DNA from: Pandoraea pnomenusa
GTDB lineage: Bacteria > Pseudomonadota > Gammaproteobacteria > Burkholderiales > Burkholderiaceae
Assembly: GCF_000767615.3 (NCBI RefSeq)
Contig: NZ_CP009553.3
Coordinates: 186,001-250,000, forward strand
DNA: 64,000 nt
Direction of reading: 5' to 3'
Notes under the pieces: generated by a model
What the model was told of the DNA's origin: nothing
Seen by the model: only the letters and a program-made list of their open reading frames with translations
Databases searched by the model: none
Program-made: the position numbers and the translations under genes
Shown here: piece by piece, positions 54,535-64,000 of the stretch
How positions within the stretch are numbered: the first letter of the stretch is position 1
Layout: every line of letters begins with the position of its first letter

Positions 54535-55356
54535 ATGAACCACCCAGCCATGCCGAACGACTTGCTTGCGCAACGCGAAACCCTCACGCCCTTCGAATTC
54601 CGCCAGGCCGTGCGCAGCGCGCAGTTTCGTGGACCGACGGCCGGTTACTGCGGCGACTTCGCGCAAGCCAATCTGGCTATCCTGCCGGTGGCGCATGCCC
54701 ATGATTTCCTGCGTTTTTGCCAGAGCAATCCGAAGGCATGTCCGCTGCTCGGCGTGGGCGAGCCGGGGCAATGGCATGTGCCGGCGCTGGGCCGCGAAGT
54801 GGACATCCGCACCGACGTGCCGGGCTACAACATCTACCGGGACGGCAAGCTTGCCGAACAGGTCGACAATCTGGCCGAGTACTGGCAGAGCGACTTCGTG
54901 GTGTTCGCGATCGGCTGTTCGTTCTCGTTCGAGGACATGCTCGCCAAGGCGGGCATACCGCTGCGTCACGTGGAAGAGGGGCGCAACGTGCCGATGTACC
55001 GCACGACCATCGCGAATCAGCGCGCCGGGAAGTTCGGCGGCGAACTGGTCGTATCGATGCGCCCGATGAAGGGCGCCGATGCCATTCGCGCCGTGCAGAT
55101 CACGAGCCGCTTCCCCGCGGTGCACGGCGCGCCGGTCCATATCGGCGACCCCCGCGAACTGGGCATCGCCGATCTCGACAAGCCCGAGTTCGGCGACGCG
55201 GTGACGATTCGCGAGGGCGAACTGCCCGTGTACTGGGCGTGTGGCGTCACGCCGCAAACGGCGCTCATGGGGGCGAAACTGCCGCTCGCGATCGCGCACC
55301 GTCCGGGCTACATGCTCATGACGGACATCCCGAACGCATCGCTGGCGGTCTTCTGA
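54535..55356 (+). CDS. DUF1445 / D-glutamate cyclase-family putative hydro-lyase
   Basis: The protein has 273 residues from the ATG at 54535; an earlier ATG at 54481 would add 18 residues unlike the family. It matches the putative hydro-lyase family: [92 protein letters not shown] and [13 protein letters not shown]. Mammalian DGLUCY contains a related domain and interconverts D-glutamate and 5-oxo-D-proline. Next to a fused 5-oxoprolinase this gives a coherent hypothesis, but the reaction of the bacterial form is not proven. Confidence 0.88.
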   Translation: MNHPAMPNDLLAQRETLTPFEFRQAVRSAQFRGPTAGYCGDFAQANLAILPVAHAHDFLRFCQSNPKACPLLGVGEPGQWHVPALGREVDIRTDVPGYNIYRDGKLAEQVDNLAEYWQSDFVVFAIGCSFSFEDMLAKAGIPLRHVEEGRNVPMYRTTIANQRAGKFGGELVVSMRPMKGADAIRAVQITSRFPAVHGAPVHIGDPRELGIADLDKPEFGDAVTIREGELPVYWACGVTPQTALMGAKLPLAIAHRPGYMLMTDIPNASLAVF

Positions 55357-55709
55357 CCCGGCCGCCAGCGCAGTGCGCCGCGGCGGACGTCGTTTCATCG
55401 CGGCGCCGCAGCAGGACGTAAGCGTTACCCGACCCCCGGCATCGGCGTCGGGCACTACGCAGCAGGCACTACGCAGCACGCATTACACAGCGAGCTTCAC
55501 GCAGCGAGCACTACGTAGCAAGCATTACGCAGCACGCACTACAAGAGAACCGCGCCATGACGGACAGCGGCGGGCGAGTTGTCGCCCGTCGGTGACCTCG
55601 CACGCCTGTCGTCTCCCGCACGACACAGCGAACCGAGGACATCGGGCGACCCAAGCGCGGCCCAAGGGCACCACACGGCAAGTCAGGACATCACCGGAGT
55701 CTCATCCTC
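55357..55709. other. Spacer with 14-bp tandem repeats
   Basis: This is a noncoding interval between the DUF1445 gene and the MFS gene. Its middle is occupied by the tandem repeat described separately (55451-55543). No terminator with a T tract and no protein-like frame was seen. Confidence 0.5.
55451..55543. repeat. Tandem repeat, 14-bp unit, about 6.6 copies
   Basis: The units start at 55451, 55465, 55479, 55493, 55507, 55521 and 55535 (partial). The consensus is RGCACTACGCAGCA. The first two copies are identical and the others differ at a few bases. The unit has no internal palindrome of note. Confidence 0.85.
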
Positions 55710-57035
55710 ATGGAAAGCAAAACCCCTCTCGCGCCCCCCGTTTCCGGGACCCCCGCGACATCGTCGGAAACGGGCGGCAGCCTGTTCGGCTGGTATGGCG
55801 ACGCCACGCCGCGTGAAAAGCGCGCGTTCTGGAGTTGCAAGGTCGGCTACATGCTCGACGGCATGGATACCCAAATGCTGAGCTTCGTGATTCCGACGCT
55901 CGTGGCGACGTGGGGCATCAGCCTGGCCGACGCGGGCTTCATCGGCACGCTCACGCTGCTCGCGTCCGCGCTTGGTGGTTGGGTCGCCGGCATTCTGTCG
56001 GATCGCATCGGCCGCGTGCGCACGTTGCAGCTTACGGTGCTGTGGTTCGCGGTGTTTACCGGCCTGTGCGGTCTCGCGCAGAGCTACCACCAGTTGCTCG
56101 CCGCCCGCGCATTGATGGGCTTCGGCTTCGGCGGGGAGTGGACGGCGGGCGCCGTGCTGATCGGCGAAGTCATTCGCGCTCGCGACCGGGGCAAGGCCGT
56201 TGGACTGGTGCAATCGGGCTGGGCCATCGGATGGGGCCTGACGGCCATTCTCTATGCCGTGCTGTTCTCGCTCATGCCCGCCGAACTCGCCTGGCGCGCG
56301 CTGTTCCTGATCGGCCTGCTGCCGGCCTTGCTCGTGCTCTTCATCCGTCGCTATGTGCAGGAACCCGAGGTCTACCAGAAGGAGAAGGCCAAGCAGTCGA
56401 CGTCCGATGCCGGCCCCGGTCTGGCCGCGATCTTCAGCCCGGCACTGCTCTCGACGACGATCCGCGCGGCATTGCTCACGACCGGCGCGCAAGGTGGCTA
56501 CTACGCCATCACCACGTGGCTGCCCACGTACCTGAAGACGGAGCGCCATCTCACGGTCATGGGCACCGGCGGCTACCTGGCGATGATCATCTTCGGGTCG
56601 TGGGTCGGCTACCTGGCGAGCTCGTATCTGACCGACCGGCTCGGGCGCAAACCAAACTTCATCCTGTTTGCCGTGGGCTCGATGGTGATCGCGTTCTCGT
56701 ACACCTCGCTGCCGCTCACCGACAGCGCCATGTTCTGGCTCGGCTTCCCGTTGGGTTTCTTCGCCTCGGGCATTTTCAGCGGCATGGGCGCATTCCTCAC
56801 GGAACTGTTCCCGACGCGAGTGCGCGGTTCCGGCCAGGGCTTCTGCTACAACGTCGGCCGTGCCGTCGGCGCGCTGTTTCCGTTCCTCATCGGCATGCTC
56901 TCGAAGCAATACGGCCTCGGCACGACGATCGGCATCTTCGCCGGGGTTGCCTACGGGGTGTTGATTCTCGCGGCGCTCACGCTGCCGGAGACGCGTGGCC
57001 GAGAACTCGAATCGGTCGAGGCGAGCCAGCCGTGA
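55710..57035 (+). CDS. MFS transporter (sugar/aromatic-acid type)
   Basis: This 441-residue transporter has 12 membrane helices. The MFS loop signatures DRIGRVRTLQL (after helix 2) and SSYLTDRLGRKPNFI (after helix 8), and MGFGFGGEWTAGAVLIGEVIRARDRGKAVG in helix 4 region, fit the metabolite:H+ symporter groups. It probably imports the substrate of the neighbouring catabolic enzymes (D-glutamate, 5-oxoproline or an analogue), which is inference from gene order. Confidence 0.9.
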   Translation: MESKTPLAPPVSGTPATSSETGGSLFGWYGDATPREKRAFWSCKVGYMLDGMDTQMLSFVIPTLVATWGISLADAGFIGTLTLLASALGGWVAGILSDRIGRVRTLQLTVLWFAVFTGLCGLAQSYHQLLAARALMGFGFGGEWTAGAVLIGEVIRARDRGKAVGLVQSGWAIGWGLTAILYAVLFSLMPAELAWRALFLIGLLPALLVLFIRRYVQEPEVYQKEKAKQSTSDAGPGLAAIFSPALLSTTIRAALLTTGAQGGYYAITTWLPTYLKTERHLTVMGTGGYLAMIIFGSWVGYLASSYLTDRLGRKPNFILFAVGSMVIAFSYTSLPLTDSAMFWLGFPLGFFASGIFSGMGAFLTELFPTRVRGSGQGFCYNVGRAVGALFPFLIGMLSKQYGLGTTIGIFAGVAYGVLILAALTLPETRGRELESVEASQP

Positions 57036-57082
57036 TGAGGTAATGACGCGATGCCGCGGCGCGGCACGCAAGCATGATTCAC

Positions 57083-57104
57083 CGCGGCAGCTTTCGCTGC
57101 CGCG
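57083..57104 (+). terminator. Hairpin after the MFS gene
   Basis: CGCGGCAGC (57083-57091) and GCTGCCGCG (57096-57104) make a perfect 9-bp stem with a TTTC loop, followed by CCTTTCC. The weak T tract makes partial termination between the MFS and oxoprolinase genes possible. Confidence 0.5.
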
Positions 57105-57284
57105 CCTTTCCCAACCCATGACCTCCCGATCGCGAGATGGATGTGCGGCCGTGTCCGGCAATGTCGGATCCGCCCGCGCCGGGACACGTGCGCCCTGCGC
57201 CCGCCGCCGTACGGCCGGCCTTCGGCATCGCAGCGCACGTATTCGATTGCCCGTTGCCCTTTGTTTTGAATTGCGAGTGACCCC

Positions 57285-60947
<3,663 letters not shown>

Positions 60948-61095
60948 GCGCGCCGGCGCAAGCGCGGTAGACGGTGCGCATCGTGCAACGCGATGCGCGC
61001 GGTCTCGCCAACGCCGGAAATTCCGGGAGCTATGGGAAACGGATGAAGCGTGGCCGGTTCCCGGAAGGATTGACGGGCTTTGCAAAGGTGCCCGT

Positions 61096-61156
61096 GAGGG
61101 ACCTCCGTACGATGCCGCTGTCGTGAATGACGACAGTTACGCACGGAGGTTTCCTC
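61096..61156 (+). promoter_or_regulatory. Long 5'-UTR hairpin masking the Shine-Dalgarno of the first T3SS gene
   Basis: ACCTCCGT (61101-61108) pairs with ACGGAGGT (61143-61150), which contains the ribosome-binding site of the gene starting at 61158. GAGG (61096-61099) pairs with CCTC (61153-61156) and CTGTCGT (61118-61124) with ACGACAG (61130-61136). This nested stem would block ribosome access, like an RNA thermometer or a translational switch. The pairing is read directly; the regulatory role is inferred. Confidence 0.6.
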
Positions 61157-61157
61157 A

Positions 61158-61709
61158 ATGTCCGCATCGTCGCAGCACTCCCATGCCGGATCGCGCATCC
61201 CGCCGCGCTCCGATTCCCCGCCTGCCGTTGCCGCCGGCGCGAAGTCCCTGCCGGCTCCTGCCGCATCGTCGCTGTCTTCCGACCCCGCGTCTTCCGGGGC
61301 TTCCTCGTCTTCATCTTCGTCTTCATCTTCGTCCTCGTTTTCGTCCTCAGTGAGCGCCTCGACGCCTTCGACGCAAGACGCGTTGCGCATTCAGTACGAA
61401 CGTCTGTGCGGCGAGATGCAGATGGCCGGCCGCCGTCTGCAACGTCAGATGCAGGACTATCAGGCCGCGCTCGCCGAGATACGCGAGCTCGAGCAGGACG
61501 GCTCGCCACAGGCGCGCGCGAAGCTCGCGCGACTGGATGCCCTGCTCGACAGCGAGTCATTCCAGCGCGAGGAGCGCGAGATCGGCCGCATGGCCGCCTC
61601 GCTTGCGAATGCCATCGAGCGTTTGCGCGCCCAGATGCCCGCGTCGTTGAGCGCATCCGCGGATCGCTCCCCCGGCCGTCCGGCGGCAAAGTATCGCGCA
61701 TGCGTCTGA
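61158..61709 (+). CDS. Coiled-coil protein at head of T3SS translocator operon
   Basis: This 183-residue protein has an uninterrupted run of 13 Ser near residue 55 within a longer Ser/Ala/Pro-rich region. After about residue 75 it is helical and heptad-like (LRIQYERLCGEMQMAGRRLQ, AALAEIRELEQDG, EEREIGRMAASLANAIERL). In SPI-2 type operons the first gene is sseA, a small coiled-coil chaperone for the filament protein. That position is the only evidence for such a role here. The protein is larger than SseA because of the Ser-rich head. Confidence 0.6.
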   Translation: MSASSQHSHAGSRIPPRSDSPPAVAAGAKSLPAPAASSLSSDPASSGASSSSSSSSSSSSFSSSVSASTPSTQDALRIQYERLCGEMQMAGRRLQRQMQDYQAALAEIRELEQDGSPQARAKLARLDALLDSESFQREEREIGRMAASLANAIERLRAQMPASLSASADRSPGRPAAKYRACV

Positions 61710-61720
61710 GGAGCGAACTC

Positions 61721-62245
61721 ATGATCTATCGCATCGTCAGTAGCACTGCCGCGCCAGGCGGCGACATTTCGGATGCGTTCGCGCCCCCTTCCTCCGCAAG
61801 CGACAACCCGTTGCTGCAAACGATGGCGCGCGCGAGCGACCAGATGGAGCGCCTTCGCACCCAGGTGGACCAGTGGATGGCGTCGACCCGCGCCCGCATG
61901 GCCGATGCGAGCCAGGCGCGCCAGTGGATCGCGACGCTCGACCGGATGCATCGACGGCTTGTTCGCGACGGCGCGCTCGAACCGCTGCCAGATGCCCTGC
62001 GCGATTTCGCTGTACGCCAGGGGTTGCTGTCGTCGTCGCAGGCGTCGAGTGGCTTCGACGCCTCGAGCGTGCGCTCCCTGAAGACCTCGTTGACGTCCAT
62101 GGTGTCCGGTGCGAGCGAGTCGAGCACTGTCGAGCAGATCGAGCTCCGGCAGTTTCTGTCGAGCTACGAAAACGCGTTGACACTGAACAACGCCGTGATC
62201 GCGAAACTGCGCGACATCATGGGCAAGATCGTCGCCAGTCTCTGA
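61721..62245 (+). CDS. Putative T3SS filament/tip protein, EspA/SseB-like (copy 1)
   Basis: The protein has 174 residues from the ATG at 61721 (GAGGAG upstream). The C-terminal part EQIELRQFLSSYENALTLNNAVIAKLRDIM is predicted amphipathic helix and closely parallels the next gene's EQIEINKFLQEYNGVSTLANTI. No signal peptide is present, as expected for a T3SS substrate. The EspA/SseB assignment follows from this C-terminal helix pattern and the operon position, not from a search. Confidence 0.55.
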   Translation: MIYRIVSSTAAPGGDISDAFAPPSSASDNPLLQTMARASDQMERLRTQVDQWMASTRARMADASQARQWIATLDRMHRRLVRDGALEPLPDALRDFAVRQGLLSSSQASSGFDASSVRSLKTSLTSMVSGASESSTVEQIELRQFLSSYENALTLNNAVIAKLRDIMGKIVASL

Positions 62246-62314
62246 CACCGGGTGTCGGGGCGCGAACGCCATGCGCTACCCATTCCGATTTTTTCTCACG
62301 CCAGGGATTTCCTC

Positions 62315-62941
62315 ATGATCAATATCGACCCGACCCGTCAAGCTCATGGTGCTGCGGTATCGTTCGCATCTCCTGCCACCCCGTCGTTCTCCGCCGGCCG
62401 AGCCATCGACATCCATTCCCTGCTGCTGGCGCATGCGGCCACGCTGATGCAGGCCAGCGGCAGCGACGCCAAGGAGAAGATCGACCTCATGCGCTCGCGC
62501 CAGTCGCACGGCCGCCAGGCGCGGGACGTCGCGAACCAGATCGAAACGCTCATCAACCAGCTCGGCACCGATACATCGAAGACCACGAAGGTCGGCGACG
62601 GCATTCGCGAATTCTTCGACACGCACGACCTGTTGATCACGGTGGACGACAGCGGCACGAAGAAGACGTTGCAGGCCTGGGAGTCGCGTGCGAAGAAGTT
62701 TGGCGAAGCCGGCTACGCCGGTCCCGCAGGGGCCTCGGGCGACTACCGTGCCGATCATCTGCGCGCGTTGAAGGCCGCCGCCGAGAGCCGCAGCGAGGAG
62801 GCGACCGACAGCCGCACGATCGAGCAGATCGAGATCAACAAGTTCCTGCAGGAATACAACGGCGTTTCCACGCTCGCCAACACGATCATCAGCTCGCGAG
62901 GCCAGCAGCTCAACCAGATCAACGGATCGATGCGTTCATGA
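62315..62941 (+). CDS. Putative T3SS filament/tip protein, EspA/SseB-like (copy 2)
   Basis: This 208-residue protein is paralogous to the gene before it. Shared elements include GDGIREFFDTHDLL against PDALRDFAVRQGLL and the C-terminal EQIEINKFLQEYNGVSTLANTI. It has an extra middle segment (TVDDSGTKKTLQAWESRAKKFGE). The stop overlaps the next start (ATGA at 62938-62941). Secretion through a type III apparatus is inferred from the following chaperone and translocator genes. Confidence 0.6.
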   Translation: MINIDPTRQAHGAAVSFASPATPSFSAGRAIDIHSLLLAHAATLMQASGSDAKEKIDLMRSRQSHGRQARDVANQIETLINQLGTDTSKTTKVGDGIREFFDTHDLLITVDDSGTKKTLQAWESRAKKFGEAGYAGPAGASGDYRADHLRALKAAAESRSEEATDSRTIEQIEINKFLQEYNGVSTLANTIISSRGQQLNQINGSMRS

Positions 62942-63474
62942 GCGCGAAGTCGGGAACGTTGGCCACACCTTTGCCGACCACGCCCGAGGTGTCGGCGCAT
63001 CTGTCCGCCGAGATCGAGGCGATCTTCGCCCGCTTCTTTTCGCGAGGCGGGGCACTGCGCATGCTCGCCGATATCGACGTGTCCGATCTGATGCGCGTGC
63101 GTGCGCATGCGCGTCATCGCTTCTCGCAAGGCCACATCGCCGCGGCCCAGCGCGTGTATTTCCTGCTCGCCACGCTCGACCAGTGGTCGTTCGACGACTG
63201 GTTCGGCCTCGGCCTCTGCTATCAGCGCCTGGGCCACCACGAGCAGGCGCTGCCGTGCTTCGCCAAGGCCGGCGTGATCCGTGCAGCCGATCCGCGCGCC
63301 CCGTATCTCGCCGGCGTCAGCTACGAGGGCGCGGGCAATGTCGATTTCGCCCTGAAGGCGTATCGCGCGACGCAACGTCTGTGTGGCGATCTTCCGCAGC
63401 ACCGGGCCCTGGCGCGCTCGGCGAGCGCCCGGTGCGATGCCCTGTCCAACGCCTCATCCAAAGGAAACCCATGA
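62938..63474 (+). CDS. SycD/LcrH/SscA-type T3SS translocator chaperone (TPR)
   Basis: This 178-residue protein has tandem TPR-like helices: ARHRFSQGHIAAAQRVYFLL, FDDWFGLGLCYQRLGHHEQALPCF and PRAPYLAGVSYEGAGNVDFALKAY. This is the SycD/LcrH pattern, a class II chaperone that binds translocator proteins before secretion. It precedes the translocator gene with a 4-base overlap, the common arrangement. Confidence 0.88.
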   Translation: MSAKSGTLATPLPTTPEVSAHLSAEIEAIFARFFSRGGALRMLADIDVSDLMRVRAHARHRFSQGHIAAAQRVYFLLATLDQWSFDDWFGLGLCYQRLGHHEQALPCFAKAGVIRAADPRAPYLAGVSYEGAGNVDFALKAYRATQRLCGDLPQHRALARSASARCDALSNASSKGNP

Positions 63475-64000
63475 TCACGATAGGTGCCGCAGTCGCGAAC
63501 TCCCGCACGACATGGCTCGCCGACGCACCGGGTTGCGCTTCCCCTCCCGCGTTGCCTTCCGGCCTGACGGCCCCCTTGGCGCCGGGCTCGATGCCCGATG
63601 CCGGCGGGACCTCGCGCCGCCCGCACGGCCGCGGCGACTGGCTCGGGCCGGAAGATTTCCTGCCCGACGCGCCCGCGGGCGTCGACTGGCACGACGCCGA
63701 TGACGCATTCGCCCGCGTGCTGCAACGTCTGCATCTGATGAGCGGGGCGTTGGCGGCCAACGGCGTGCGACCCGATGGGCAGTTCGGCGTGACCGACCTG
63801 GAGAGCGTGGAGACGTTGGACCCGTCGACGCTCGTGATGGTCGCGTCGATGATCGCCATGCAAGCCCTGGGGGACACCGCTAAGTCAACGCAGACGGCGT
63901 TGGCGCTGCTGGCCGAACGTCAGGAGAAGCTGCGTCAGGAGGACATTCAGAAGTTTCGCGAGCAGATGGACGCCATGACCGCGGACGCCGACAAGGCGCG
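63471..64000 (+). CDS. T3SS translocator (SctE/SseC/YopB-like), 5' part only
   Basis: The frame is open from the ATG at 63471 to the window end (176 codons). The first 100 residues are Gly/Pro/Asp-rich and low in order. Helical segments begin at AFARVLQRLHLMSGAL, LDPSTLVMVASMIAMQALGDTAKST and AERQEKLRQEDIQKFREQM, the last resembling the predicted coiled coil before the membrane helices of SseC/EspD. The hydrophobic pore segments would lie beyond the edge. The preceding SycD-type chaperone supports the call. Confidence 0.75.
   Translation, partial: MITIGAAVANSRTTWLADAPGCASPPALPSGLTAPLAPGSMPDAGGTSRRPHGRGDWLGPEDFLPDAPAGVDWHDADDAFARVLQRLHLMSGALAANGVRPDGQFGVTDLESVETLDPSTLVMVASMIAMQALGDTAKSTQTALALLAERQEKLRQEDIQKFREQMDAMTADADKA

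Noticed and set aside
55451..55543. CRISPR array
   Set aside because: Units are 14 bp and directly adjacent without spacers, and no cas gene is near.

Overview
The window is about 64 kb of GC-rich DNA with bacterial gene density. It most resembles a member of the Burkholderiaceae, and the gene set (complete sox locus, caa3 oxidase, SPI-2-like type III secretion genes, hemE next to a probable priA start) suggests Pandoraea. The genus is an inference from gene content and protein resemblance; no search was run. I found no insertion sequence, prophage, integrase or CRISPR array.

Layout. (1) 1-17240 is mostly housekeeping: a probable priA start, hemE, a PheC-like periplasmic dehydratase, small hydrolases, hydroxypyruvate isomerase, a DLH-SnoaL fusion, an ArsC-family protein, a DnaQ-like exonuclease, an MBL hydrolase, RlpA, a three-gene ABC importer (ABC_sub_bind type), and the block rsmI / yraN-diaA-dolP. 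(2) 17400-30145 is inorganic sulfur oxidation: flavocytochrome c sulfide dehydrogenase (fccAB), an unrelated orphan two-partner-secretion pore, an ArsR regulator with a perfect upstream palindrome, then soxCD, a small cytochrome c, soxYZAX, a thioredoxin-like protein and soxB, all on the plus strand. (3) 30284-30359 is a tRNA-Ala(CGC). (4) 30809-47780 is a surface polysaccharide locus. The plus-strand arm holds a flippase, a glycosyltransferase, an EpsG-like polymerase, the three UDP-L-FucNAc enzymes (FnlA, FnlB, FnlC), a WbuB-like transferase, a frameshifted initiating sugar transferase, a DegT aminotransferase and a WbpM-like dehydratase. The convergent minus-strand arm is a tight operon of two ketoacyl synthase III-like enzymes, an acyl carrier protein, an SDR reductase, a PglD/NeuD-like left-handed beta-helix acyltransferase and a Rieske oxygenase.

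(5) 48216-53394 is a caa3-type cytochrome c oxidase operon (subunit II with fused cytochrome c, I, two subunit III-like proteins, IV). (6) 53398-60947 is a probable carboxylate or amino-acid catabolic locus: a LysR regulator, a DUF1445/D-glutamate cyclase-family protein, an MFS transporter and a fused 5-oxoprolinase. (7) 61158 to the window edge is the start of a type III secretion translocator operon: a coiled-coil protein behind an SD-masking hairpin, two tandem EspA/SseB-like proteins, an SycD/LcrH-type chaperone and the beginning of an SctE/SseC-like translocator.

Working together: electrons from sulfide and thiosulfate oxidation (FccAB, Sox) enter the cytochrome c pool, which the caa3 oxidase could drain to oxygen. 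The most novel-looking part is the polysaccharide locus, where a dedicated mini fatty-acid-like module appears set up to make an unusual acyl group, perhaps for N-acylation of the 4-amino sugar made by the WbpM-like and DegT enzymes.
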